This document shows positions 46,251 to 54,811 of a stretch of 64,000 nucleotides of DNA, in pieces. Numbering within the stretch: position 1 is the stretch's first letter; every line of letters starts with the position of its first letter. The notes beneath the pieces were generated by a model. The model ran no database searches. It had not been told where the DNA came from and was given only the letters and a program-made list of their open reading frames with translations. Origin of the DNA: Clostridium thermopalmarium DSM 5974. GTDB lineage: Bacteria > Bacillota > Clostridia > Clostridiales > Clostridiaceae. Both the position numbers and the translations under genes were made by a program. The stretch is from contig NZ_PVXN01000037.1 in NCBI RefSeq assembly GCF_002995795.1, forward strand, positions 1-64,000, in the 5' to 3' direction.

Positions 46251-47438
46251 TTAAAGCAAATCCAAATAGCTTCGATTTTCATTAAATACTCCGTATACAT
46301 GAGCTCTTCTTAAAATTTTCTTAGCCCAATTAAGATGAGGACTAACCTCGTTCATTTTATTATTGTATCTGCTTTTATATGCTCCACCCCTGCTAGATTC
46401 TACAATAAATCTTGCATCGTCATATTCTTCTTTTGTAACCACATACAAGGCATTAACTATAGATATATGACTTGGATGTATTATGGTCTTGCCGATTAAT
46501 CCATTAGCCTTGTCCAATACAACTTCTTTAATTAATCCATCAATGCATTTTTCTAAATAATAATCCCTCTTTCTAAGACCACTCTTTCCTAGGTATTCTA
46601 CAAATGAGCTTTGCCTTAGATAAGGTTTAAATATACGATTATCTGAGTTAGTGTCAAAATACTCCCATACAGGACCTGATATAGTATATTCTTCCTCCGA
46701 TCGTCCAAATATGTTTACTATATCTGCAATGCAATCTTTCACTACACCAATATCATATATACTATTGTCTACTTGACGTCTTATGCTGTAAAGGCCTAAA
46801 AAGTCTGTGCCTCCAATTCTTATATTTAAAACATTGCTTTTATAAGAATTTAATATTTTCTTAACTTTTATCAATTCCTCTAATCTGCTCTCTTTATATA
46901 TTATATTTTTAGATTCTAATATAGGCATGGCATATAAATTATAAGACATATCCTTATTTATATCTTTTAAAATTTTTATATATTCTTCTCCATTAGTAGA
47001 ATCAAACTTTGGAAAATTAAATCCAGTTAAAGGATAAAAATTTTTTCTATTTTCTGATATTCTTTTAAATTGTTCCACATTTCTCACTCTTACAAAAATA
47101 AGAGGCATATTCTCCTCTATAGACTTATTTCCTTTTATACACTTGTTTTCTTCTATATAACGGGTGAATTTTGATAAAACATATATTAGGTTTTTTTCTG
47201 CTTCTTCAACTCTCTCTTCTGGGACTGAATCCTCTAAACAGAGTACCATAGAAGTTAATCTTTTATATTTATTGTTTAATATAATATCCAAAATTCCTTC
47301 TTTAAATGCTGGCATATATAGAGTTGCCCCTAGAGCTAGAGAAAGATACTCTTTTGGAGATGATTTTCTTATATAGCTTGGCTCTTTATAAAAGATGCGG
47401 CTACTCTCTTTTACTGATAAGTCACTAAAAAATTTCAT
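46251..47438 (-). CDS. HpcH/HpaI (CitE-like) aldolase-lyase of the Ter module
   Basis: The fold signature of CitE-like lyases is visible: MVLCLEDSVPEERVEEA, IFVRVRN, LNIRIGGTDFLG and NGLIGKTIIHPSHI, which supply metal and CoA-ester type active-site residues. The length of 395 is longer than free CitE (about 290), with extensions at both ends. It is the first gene of the minus-strand operon CitE-PRTase-StiP-HAD-TerD-TerD. GGGGGATAAT precedes the start. Confidence 0.87.
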   Translation of the reverse strand: MKFFSDLSVKESSRIFYKEPSYIRKSSPKEYLSLALGATLYMPAFKEGILDIILNNKYKRLTSMVLCLEDSVPEERVEEAEKNLIYVLSKFTRYIEENKCIKGNKSIEENMPLIFVRVRNVEQFKRISENRKNFYPLTGFNFPKFDSTNGEEYIKILKDINKDMSYNLYAMPILESKNIIYKESRLEELIKVKKILNSYKSNVLNIRIGGTDFLGLYSIRRQVDNSIYDIGVVKDCIADIVNIFGRSEEEYTISGPVWEYFDTNSDNRIFKPYLRQSSFVEYLGKSGLRKRDYYLEKCIDGLIKEVVLDKANGLIGKTIIHPSHISIVNALYVVTKEEYDDARFIVESSRGGAYKSRYNNKMNEVSPHLNWAKKILRRAHVYGVFNENRSYLDLL

Positions 47439-47555
47439 ATTATCCCCCCATTCTATTCCCCCTTAAAAATATAGATTGTTTTTATTATAGCACTCTATTA
47501 CACAATTAGTAACCAGCTCTTTTTTAAACTGTTACTTAATAACTAATAATAAATA

Positions 47556-47604
47556 AAAATAAAAGCAGCAATACTCCTAGCGTAAGTATTACTGCTTTTA
47601 TTTT
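47556..47604 (-). terminator. Terminator after the NCS2 permease gene
   Basis: AAAATAAAAGCAG and CTGCTTTTATTTT form the lower stem and AATACT/AGTATT the upper one, separated by one mismatch (47556-47575, 47585-47604). Confidence 0.85.
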
Positions 47605-47605
47605 A

Positions 47606-48898
47606 TTAGATAAAAAACTTTAATATAAATAACATTCCTATTATATAGGTAGGTATTGTAACTTCTTTAGCTCTTCCTGTTGTCGCTTTTAAGAATATAT
47701 ATGAAACTATACCAAATACTATACCATCTGATATGCTGTTGGTTAATGGCATCATTATTATTGTAAGGAAAGCTGGTATAGCTTCTGTAAAATCTAATAA
47801 GTCTATTTCCTTTATTGGTTCCATCATGAATAATCCAACCAATACTAGAGCTGGTGATGTTGCTGCTGATGGCACTATAGCAAACAAAGGTGATAAAAAT
47901 AACGCAACTATAAACATTCCTGCTGTAGATAGAGCTGTAAGTCCTGTTCTTCCACCTTCAGCCACTCCTGATGCACTTTCAACAAATGTACTTACTGTGC
48001 TTGTTCCAAGGCAAGCTCCTACAGTTGTTCCTACAGCATCTGCAAATAAAGCTTTTTTAATATTAGGAACATTTCCATTTTCATCTAACATTTTAGCCTT
48101 TGTTGCAACTCCAACTAAAGTTCCAATTGTATCAAACATATCCATAAATAATAAAGTAAATAAAGCTATAAACATATCAATTGTGAATATATGATCAAAT
48201 TGAAACTTGAAAGCTATTGGGCTTAATGATGGAGGAGCACTAAATATAGCTTTAGGTGCTTCTGTTATACCCATAGGTATTCCTATTATAGTAGTAATTA
48301 CTATTCCTATAAGCAAAGCTCCTCTAACATTTCTAACAAGTAAGAGCCCTGTAATAAGTATACCTATAATAGCAAGAAGTGCACTACCGCTTGTTACATT
48401 TCCAAGAGCAACAATTGTTCCGTTATCCTCTGGATGTATAATTACTCCTGCATTGCTAAGTCCTAAAAAAGCAATAAATAATCCTATTCCCACCGAAATA
48501 GCTCTTTTTATATTGGATGGAATAGAATCCACTATAGCTTCACGTACGTTAAAAAGTGTGAGTAAAATAAAAATTATTCCCTCTAATAAAACTGCTGTTA
48601 AGGCAAATTCAAAACTATAGCCCATTTGCTTAACTATTGTAAATGCAAAAAAGGCATTTAATCCCATACCTGGTGCAAGAGCAAAAGGAAGTTTTGCATA
48701 CAACCCCATTATTACCGTCGCAACTATTGCTGACAAAGCTGTAGCCGTGAATACAGCTCCAGAATCCATACCTGCTACTGATAAAATAGACGGATTTACT
48801 ACAAGTATGTACGCCATTGTCATAAAAGTAGTTATTCCTGCTAAAACTTCCGTTTTGATATTTGTATTATTTTCTTTCAAGCGAAAAAATCTATCCAT
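47606..48898 (-). CDS. NCS2-family purine permease (AzgA/PbuG-like)
   Basis: A 430-residue polytopic membrane protein with about 12 segments. Family motifs are MTMAYILVVNPSIL, PGMGLNAFFAF, DMFDTIGTLVG and GTSTVSTFVESASGVAEGGRTG in short blocks. It transports guanine, hypoxanthine or adenine by proton symport. It is transcribed alone inside the Ter cluster; a possible PurR-type box lies upstream. It may supply a base to the two PRTases next to it, but this is inference from position only. Confidence 0.9.
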   Translation of the reverse strand: MDRFFRLKENNTNIKTEVLAGITTFMTMAYILVVNPSILSVAGMDSGAVFTATALSAIVATVIMGLYAKLPFALAPGMGLNAFFAFTIVKQMGYSFEFALTAVLLEGIIFILLTLFNVREAIVDSIPSNIKRAISVGIGLFIAFLGLSNAGVIIHPEDNGTIVALGNVTSGSALLAIIGILITGLLLVRNVRGALLIGIVITTIIGIPMGITEAPKAIFSAPPSLSPIAFKFQFDHIFTIDMFIALFTLLFMDMFDTIGTLVGVATKAKMLDENGNVPNIKKALFADAVGTTVGACLGTSTVSTFVESASGVAEGGRTGLTALSTAGMFIVALFLSPLFAIVPSAATSPALVLVGLFMMEPIKEIDLLDFTEAIPAFLTIIMMPLTNSISDGIVFGIVSYIFLKATTGRAKEVTIPTYIIGMLFILKFFI

Positions 48899-49106
48899 AT
48901 AATTACTCTCCTTTTTTCTCCTGTCTTCGACACTTGTAAATAGTAACAGATGTTATACAGGAAGTCAACAACATTTACGAACATTTCTATTAAAATATAT
49001 AAAATATTTTGCTGCACGTCTTAATTTCCTAACTTTACAGCAAATATTATTATATGAACGTTCGTGTTTTTGCCCTTTCAAAATTATATATCATGCATTA
49101 ATCATA
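48899..49106. promoter_or_regulatory. Upstream region of the NCS2 permease with a PurBox-like site
   Basis: ATTTACGAACATT at 48972-48984 differs at one position from the PurR-box consensus AWWWCCGAACWWT. A weaker copy in the opposite orientation lies near 49055-49070 around GAACGTTC. No purine riboswitch motif was found. Confidence 0.35.
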
Positions 49107-49979
49107 TTATTCTACTTCTATTCCATAATTATTACATAAAGCTTCAAGTCCTCCATTAAAACCGTTTCCTATAGGATTTACCTTCCATTCATTTTTATAT
49201 CTATACACTTCTGCAACTACAATAGCTGTTTCACTAGTTAGTCCATCACCAAATTTATAATTAATTAGTTCATTTTTAGTTTGTGCATCTATTATTCTAA
49301 AACAACCTCCAGAAACTTGTCTAAAACTTTGATACCTCTTATCAGCATCATATATAGTTACCGTAAAGGCAAGTTTTTCAATATTCATAGGTACTTTATC
49401 TAAATTTAGCTGAACTACACTATCATATGCTCTTTTTAAAGAAGAATTATGGTCTTCCCCAATAGATACACTCCCATTTTTACTCTTAGGATTCCCATAG
49501 AATATAAAATCCTCTTCAGCTGTGTTATTGTTTCCATCTACCATAAATACGGAAGTATCTAAATCAAACTCTTCACTTCCCCTATAATCTACATTCCACT
49601 CAATGGCTATTAATATTTTAGAAAGGTTCTGAGTTTTTGAATTTATACTTATCTTCTGTCCTCTCATAATAGAAGTAGAAACGCTTGTATTTACACTATT
49701 TTTTAATGATACATCTTTAATCTTTCCTATAACAGTTTTGTCTTGTGTAGGCTGAATATTCTGAGTTTCAATTCTTTGACCACTGTTATTGATTATCCCA
49801 GAAGTGTTATTAATCCCTTGTTGTGCTGCTGTGAGATTTCTTTGAATAACACCTACAGGATTCTTCAAATCTATAATTCCACTACTTACTTTTACAGTAG
49901 TATCTATAACTAAATTTCCATATCTTCTCTGTTGAGAACTGCGCAAGTTTTTACTCTCATTATTTATGTTTAAATTCAT
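49107..49979 (-). CDS. TerD-family protein with long N-terminal region and altered calcium loop
   Basis: The C-terminal 180 residues are TerD-like (FDLDTSVFMVDGNN, MNIEKLAFTVTIYDADKRYQ, CNNYGIEVE). The first 105 residues are a low-complexity, Asn/Thr/Gln-rich extension. The acidic calcium segment GDGDGDDE found in the other two TerD copies is replaced by SSLKRAYDS. It is a paralogue probably lacking calcium binding. It follows the AIM24-like gene by 48 bases on the same strand, so the two form a unit. Confidence 0.85.
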   Translation of the reverse strand: MNLNINNESKNLRSSQQRRYGNLVIDTTVKVSSGIIDLKNPVGVIQRNLTAAQQGINNTSGIINNSGQRIETQNIQPTQDKTVIGKIKDVSLKNSVNTSVSTSIMRGQKISINSKTQNLSKILIAIEWNVDYRGSEEFDLDTSVFMVDGNNNTAEEDFIFYGNPKSKNGSVSIGEDHNSSLKRAYDSVVQLNLDKVPMNIEKLAFTVTIYDADKRYQSFRQVSGGCFRIIDAQTKNELINYKFGDGLTSETAIVVAEVYRYKNEWKVNPIGNGFNGGLEALCNNYGIEVE

Positions 49980-50027
49980 GTTAAAACTGATCCCCCTTTC
50001 CTCTTATATTTAACATTACCTATTCTA

Positions 50028-50687
50028 CTAGTCTATAGAAATTCTAACTCCAGAGTTTCTTTCTGCTGGTTGCACTATTACCACTTCTCCTGGGCTGTTA
50101 AATTCTAAGAAATAAGACTCTCCTGATGTTTGTCCGAAAAATGTTTTCCAGTTTACATCTGCTCTAAAGCTTGGGTCTGGGCCAGTCCAACATATTACTG
50201 CATCTGGATCCACTACACATGGAGTTTCTAATATCAATGGGTTTCCATTAGTAGTTATAGCCACCTGAGCATTAGGTCCTATACCTGTAAGCTTTGATGT
50301 AAACATACCCTTTTGAGATATAATTCCACTGCCTATAAATCTAACTCCATATTTACAATCCTCTGTAAAAGCTAATAAGTTTTCGCCCTCTACCACTATA
50401 CTTTGTCCTTGCTGCAACTTGATTACACTAATATGCTCTGCGTTATGAGCCATATAATACGTACCTTCGCCGCTGACTTTCATTATAGATATATTTTCTC
50501 CAGTAAGTTTTCTTGCCGCTAAGTTCATAACTGAGTTTATAATACTTTTATTTTGATTAGGATCTAGCAGTACCTTCTCTGCAGTAAAACTTCCCTGGCT
50601 TGCTATCATAGCTCCTACTCTTGCATAAAATTGTCCGCTTCCTTCTGCTGCACATATTAATTCTTGATGAATCCTAAAATTAAACAT
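50028..50687 (-). CDS. AIM24-family protein
   Basis: An all-beta protein of the AIM24/TerB-associated family, 219 residues. Typical features are LAARKLTGENISIMKVSGEGTYYMA in short blocks, VEGENLLAFTEDCKYGVRFIG and ILETPCVVDPDAVICWTGPDPSF. Members often accompany TerD genes; their molecular role is unknown. It heads a two-gene unit with the altered TerD copy. Confidence 0.85.
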   Translation of the reverse strand: MFNFRIHQELICAAEGSGQFYARVGAMIASQGSFTAEKVLLDPNQNKSIINSVMNLAARKLTGENISIMKVSGEGTYYMAHNAEHISVIKLQQGQSIVVEGENLLAFTEDCKYGVRFIGSGIISQKGMFTSKLTGIGPNAQVAITTNGNPLILETPCVVDPDAVICWTGPDPSFRADVNWKTFFGQTSGESYFLEFNSPGEVVIVQPAERNSGVRISID

Positions 50688-50847
50688 ATATCAATTCTCT
50701 CCTTATGTAGTAGTAATTAATGATAGTATAACATATTCAAATTTACTCTCCTACATAAATTACTTAATGTTTAAATAAATTACATCAAAAATTGTTACTA
50801 TAATACTGCATAAATATAACATTATATTAATTTTATGGCATAAATAA

Positions 50848-50878
50848 TATGCTATAATTTAAGTAACACTATAGCATA
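50848..50878 (+). promoter_or_regulatory. Inverted repeat over the TauE promoter
   Basis: TATGCTATA (50848-50856) and TATAGCATA (50870-50878) are perfect inverted 9-base arms, and the left arm overlaps a TATAAT -10 hexamer (50853-50858). The arrangement suggests a repressor site controlling the small TauE gene. Confidence 0.5.
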
Positions 50879-50903
50879 CTTTAATATTTAAGGGGGATCA
50901 CTG

Positions 50904-51266
50904 ATGATTAATATATTAACCTTCATATTGATTGGAATTGCAGCGGGAGTTTTGAGTGGATTATTCGGAATAGGTGGAGCAATTGTAATAGTGCCTTCAT
51001 TGATATTTATAAAAGGCTTCTCTCAACTGCAAGCCCAAGGAACATCAATTACTGCTATGCTTCCACCTGTTGGTATTTTAGCATTTCTTCATTACTATAA
51101 AAGAGGAAATGTAGATATAAGAGCTGGTATTATAATATGTATATCTATGCTTATAGGAGCAAAATTCGGTGCTCAAATTGCAAATATCTTACCAGTAGAC
51201 ATATTAAAAAAGGCTTTTGCCATATTTATTATATTTGTTGGAATTAAGATGTTTTTAGGAAAATAA
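50904..51266 (+). CDS. Half-size TauE/SafE-family membrane protein
   Basis: A 120-residue protein with about four membrane segments. GIAAGVLSGLFGIGGAIVIVP is the N-terminal family block, and QAQGTSITAMLPP follows. Full-length TauE proteins have about 250 residues made of two such halves, so this probably works as a dimer or with another half. Family members export sulfite or organosulfonate anions. It has AGGGGGATCACTG before the start. Confidence 0.82.
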   Translation: MINILTFILIGIAAGVLSGLFGIGGAIVIVPSLIFIKGFSQLQAQGTSITAMLPPVGILAFLHYYKRGNVDIRAGIIICISMLIGAKFGAQIANILPVDILKKAFAIFIIFVGIKMFLGK

Positions 51267-51285
51267 GCACCTCTTTGGTGCTTAT
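51263..51285. terminator. Terminator shared by TauE and GNAT genes
   Basis: ATAAGCACC/GGTGCTTAT (51263-51271, 51277-51285) with a five-base loop overlaps both stop regions of convergent genes. Confidence 0.7.
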
Positions 51286-51806
51286 CATTTATTAAAAGCC
51301 GACATTATAATTTCATCATAATATTTTCCTTCCTTAAATATCTCCTTTTTTAAAATTCCTTCCACTTGGAAGCCACACTTTTCATAACATCTTTTAGCTC
51401 TTTCATTAAATGAGAATACACTCAATCTTATCTTATTCATATTCATATCTTCAAAAATAAATTTCATAAGCACTTTCATGGCGTCAGTGCCGTATCCTTT
51501 TCCCCAGTAGTTTTTATCTCCAATCATTATTCCAACTGTTGCAACTCTTGATAACCAGTTCACCTTATGAATTCCGCAGCCTCCAATATATTTTCCTGTT
51601 TTTATATCCTCTATAGCAAAATTATATTCACCATTCTCATTGCCCTTTTGTGATCTTATCCATTCCTCTTCTTCCCATTGAGTCATTGGAAATGGTATTC
51701 CATTAACCAAGAACTTTTTAAGTTCCTTGTCATTAACTAATTCTGTTGCCCTTGCTATATCTTCTTCCCTATAAGCTCTTAAACAAACCTTTTCTCCATA
51801 ATACAT
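51285..51806 (-). CDS. RimJ/RimL-type GNAT acetyltransferase
   Basis: A 173-residue acetyl-CoA-dependent N-acetyltransferase of the RimJ/RimL/SpeG group: LRAYREEDIARATEL at the start, IGDKNYWGKGYGTDAMKVLM as acetyl-CoA loop and KIRLSVFSFNERAKRCYEKCGF as the C-terminal signature. The substrate could be a ribosomal protein, polyamine or small molecule. It is followed on the same strand by the TauE-side terminator. Confidence 0.9.
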   Translation of the reverse strand: MYYGEKVCLRAYREEDIARATELVNDKELKKFLVNGIPFPMTQWEEEEWIRSQKGNENGEYNFAIEDIKTGKYIGGCGIHKVNWLSRVATVGIMIGDKNYWGKGYGTDAMKVLMKFIFEDMNMNKIRLSVFSFNERAKRCYEKCGFQVEGILKKEIFKEGKYYDEIIMSAFNK

Positions 51807-51833
51807 TTTTATTCCCCCCTAAACCCTATATTT

Positions 51834-52286
51834 TTATAGTAATTTCTCAAACTCTGTTATATAAACTCCATTTTTTATTTCAATATCACATTTCTTCTTA
51901 TAACCATTTTTTAAATATAAATTTACAGCAGGATAATTTTCTTTCCCAGTACATACAAGAATTTTATTTATATTGCTTTTAAGAGCTTCTATGAATTTAA
52001 TCAGCTTATCTGCAATACCCATTCTAAAAAAGGTAGGATGTATGGCAACCCTGTGTATATCTAAAACATTGTCGATAATTTTAAACGAAATTATTCCTGC
52101 TAAAACATCGTTTATATAGTATCCATAAAAAATTTCATCACATGCCTGTAAGCTATCTATTGTCTCCATTAAAGGCGGTATTTCATAGAAACCTATAAGT
52201 TGAGCTTCTATTTTATATGAGGCTCTTTGCAATTCTATTACGCGTTTTGCTGTTTTTATATCCCTTAAATTAAGCTTTTTAATCAT
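51834..52286 (-). CDS. GNAT acetyltransferase
   Basis: A 150-residue GNAT protein. The core signature is VAIHPTFFRMGIADKLIKFIE, with ENYPAVNLYLKNGYKK at the C-terminus. ATG 52286 (MIKKLNLRD) is chosen because AAGGAG precedes it; the longer frame has no family sequence. It lies between another GNAT gene and an unknown small gene on the same strand, so a small operon is possible. Confidence 0.88.
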   Translation of the reverse strand: MIKKLNLRDIKTAKRVIELQRASYKIEAQLIGFYEIPPLMETIDSLQACDEIFYGYYINDVLAGIISFKIIDNVLDIHRVAIHPTFFRMGIADKLIKFIEALKSNINKILVCTGKENYPAVNLYLKNGYKKKCDIEIKNGVYITEFEKLL

Positions 52287-52358
52287 TATTTTCTCCTTAT
52301 CAATAAAGCAGCAGTATATTCCAAAGTAAAAGTTAATAGTTATATTGGTGATTTTCAA

Positions 52359-52607
52359 CTAATATCTAAATAGCCACCATACACCGTCTTTTTCTCCTCT
52401 TTCCAATCCAAATCCTAATTCTTCCGCCGCTTTTATTACCTCTTCATCGGTGTAAATATCCGAAAAATCAATCTCTATTTGATTGTTTTTAAAACCTTTT
52501 TCTCTTAATTTCTGTTTTATATAAGCTTTAACATTTTCAATTCTATCTTTTTCTTTTACACCATCATCAAGGCGTAATATCCCTCTTATAATTTTTTTAA
52601 TACTCAT
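52359..52607 (-). CDS. Small unknown protein (about 82 residues)
   Basis: Basic N-terminus, acidic C-terminus: MSIKKIIRGILRLDDGVKEK, later YTDEEVIKAAEELGFGLERG and WWLFRY at the end. I do not recognise the family. ATG 52607 is favoured over 52613 and a TTG at 52625 by AGAGGG spacing. It precedes the GNAT gene by 72 bases on the same strand. Confidence 0.55.
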   Translation of the reverse strand: MSIKKIIRGILRLDDGVKEKDRIENVKAYIKQKLREKGFKNNQIEIDFSDIYTDEEVIKAAEELGFGLERGEKDGVWWLFRY

Positions 52608-52714
52608 AATCATTTTCCCTCTCAAACTTTTTTATTCTTCACATATCAATATCATAGTTTCATCTTTTGATCTTAATTTTCACTAAGACATGCTTATTGC
52701 ACATTAAAATAAAA

Positions 52715-53565
52715 TTACGAATCGATTTTAGATTTTGCATACCAAGTTATTGCTATGTAATAGCCTATTATAGGGGAAATTCCATATCCCATCAAAGGAA
52801 CTGGAAAATTCCCAAATAATGTAGAAACTAAAATTATTATAAAGTATAAGCCTACACATATTGAGGGTAATTTTAAGTATTTGGGTTGAAACAATATAAA
52901 AGGCATTGGTAATATTCCAAGAGAAATAACTCCTATAACAAGCCATATTAATCCCATATTCCCTAATAGACTCACTATTCCTTCTACGTAATCCACTGCT
53001 GGTAGATTATCTAAAAATACCCATGAAAGAATAATCAATATAGAAAGTATCCCCACAACAAATATACGAATACGCTTTTTATCAATATTATTGCATAATA
53101 CAATCATCATGGGTATGGAAAAACCAGTTAATTGAGAAGCATCTGGCTGAATAGCCAGTAAAATTGATATAGCTATTGTTATAAAGACAGTTAATCTCAA
53201 ATCTTCTGTTTGTGATACTTTCCATAATTCTATGATTATTCTTGGTAACACAATCATTGAAACATTGAACTTAATTATTCCGATGGAAACCCACCTGTGA
53301 ATCCCGCTTATACCTGGACTTATAAGGGTTAATAATAAGAGAAGTAATGAAATTAGTATAAAAAACCAATAGTTTTTATTCTTATAATTATAAATTTGTT
53401 TGAAACTGCAAAACATGAAATCAACCCTGCAATCACCAAACAAACTATATTTTGTATCCAGATAGAGCTTGAAACTTTATTGTGACACATCGCTATGGCT
53501 CCAATAGTTATGGAAGGTATTGTGATCATTAATGGTACGAAATTTATTAATCTTAATTTTTTCAT
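52715..53565 (-). pseudogene. FtsW/SEDS-like membrane protein, apparently frameshifted
   Basis: Two overlapping frames on the same strand together read as one membrane protein. The upstream frame (start 53565) gives MKKLRLINFVPLMITIPSIT, a second helix, and FAVSNKFI. A second frame, reached by a -1 shift near 53405-53415, continues NYKNKNYWFFILIS with about six more helices. GISGIHRWVSIG and AIQPDASQL recall SEDS-family loops. The downstream frame has no suitable start before its hydrophobic part. Run sequence CAAACAAATTT marks the likely shift. It could be a real mutation or an assembly error. Confidence 0.6.
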
Positions 53566-53631
53566 TTTATCTCTTTAAATCGTAATTACATATTCTTAAT
53601 TGTCTTAATCTTAAAAATGCGCAGCATTTTT

Positions 53632-54573
53632 CTAATATGTTTCTTCAATAATACTTTTATATTCCTCTTTAAGCCTATTGAGCTTTTCTTCTGATTCCTG
53701 CTTTTCTACATAAATTCTATTAAGTATGTTATAAACATTTAATTTTAAATTTTCAGCATTATTAAGTGCATCTTTAATACTAGACTGAACATACCAATCC
53801 ACGAAAAATCCATCAAAGAAAAAGTCCGCAAAGCTAGCAAAGGACCCTATATTTATATCTAAATTAAATTCTCTATCTATATCCTTTAGTTCCCTTTGAA
53901 ACTTTCTTATACGATCTTTTACCTCATAAGAATTCTCTTTAGCTTTATCTATATGGTTGTGTTTTATAGCTGTAGATAACATTCCACCTCCAAGCATATC
54001 AAAAGTGCCCCAATTAGCTGCACTTTTAAGAGAATCTATAACCTTATTTAAAGCATCCAGTAAATTATCTCCCGCTAAAGTAGCCTCCTTTAGTTCCTTA
54101 ATATTATTCTGACATCTCCATATTTCTTCCTCCAGCTCTTTTAGCTTTATTCTATTTTCTGGATGAGAAGCTAGAATGATTTCTTCCTTCTTTTTAATCA
54201 AGCTATCGTACTCTTCTTCTATTCCTGTAAGATCTTTTAACCTGTATTCTGCTGATTTTATATCAGCTTCTAAGGCTCTTAAATCTGCAGTTGCTTCATC
54301 ATATTTAACTTTAGCTAATACATACTCCTCTTTTTCCTTCTCTAATTTTTCTTCTTTTCTCCCTAAAAGAGTGTATATAAGCCCTCCTACACTCAAGTTT
54401 TCTAGCCTTTTAACGTCTTTATATTCCTTATTTAAAATATTTCTTAATTCCTGTACCTTCTTCTCTTTATATTCAAACTGCTCTTTTAATTCCTTTAATC
54501 TTAACCTAAGCCTTTCCTTTTCTTTTATTTTTTCTTTTAATTCTCCTAATTGTTTATTAATATCCTCAAACAT
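53632..54573 (-). CDS. Coiled-coil protein of unknown function
   Basis: A 313-residue soluble protein. Long coiled-coil segments at about 5-50, 75-135 and 285-310 are Glu/Lys/Leu-rich. A central block (about 165-255: LDALNKVIDSLKSAANWGTFDMLGGG in parts, SFADFFFDGFFVDWYVQSSI) contains a hydrophobic, aromatic patch. It is divergent from the yceG-like/telA pair, so it shares a promoter region with the Ter genes. A Ter accessory role is possible but unproven. It starts with ATG 54573 behind AAGGAGATAGT. Confidence 0.65.
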   Translation of the reverse strand: MFEDINKQLGELKEKIKEKERLRLRLKELKEQFEYKEKKVQELRNILNKEYKDVKRLENLSVGGLIYTLLGRKEEKLEKEKEEYVLAKVKYDEATADLRALEADIKSAEYRLKDLTGIEEEYDSLIKKKEEIILASHPENRIKLKELEEEIWRCQNNIKELKEATLAGDNLLDALNKVIDSLKSAANWGTFDMLGGGMLSTAIKHNHIDKAKENSYEVKDRIRKFQRELKDIDREFNLDINIGSFASFADFFFDGFFVDWYVQSSIKDALNNAENLKLNVYNILNRIYVEKQESEEKLNRLKEEYKSIIEETY

Positions 54574-54711
54574 ATACTATCTCCTTAACAATATGATATA
54601 GTAACATTATACCCATAAAATTACTTATATTCCATACATTTATTGGTAGAGCTTTTAAAATTTTATCTCATAAAATAAGCTAAAAGTTCTTATTTTACTG
54701 ACTTACCTATG

Positions 54712-54741
54712 TTGATAGTTAATATAACTTTTCTGTATAAT
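54712..54741 (+). promoter_or_regulatory. Promoter of the yceG-like/telA operon
   Basis: TTGATA (54712-54717), an 18-base spacer and TATAAT (54736-54741) lie about 70 bases before the first start codon. Confidence 0.7.
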
Positions 54742-54811
54742 ACAATTAATAGGTGACTAAGTTTACACTTTATTAAATTTCAGTTTACTTGAGAGGAAGT
54801 AGGAATGAAAA

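Noticed and set aside
48207-48620. 137-residue plus-strand frame inside the NCS2 permease gene
   Set aside because: Hydrophobic antisense shadow of a membrane protein gene.
48899-49106. Purine riboswitch upstream of the NCS2 permease
   Set aside because: The conserved purine aptamer loop and junction sequences are absent; only a PurBox-like site was found.
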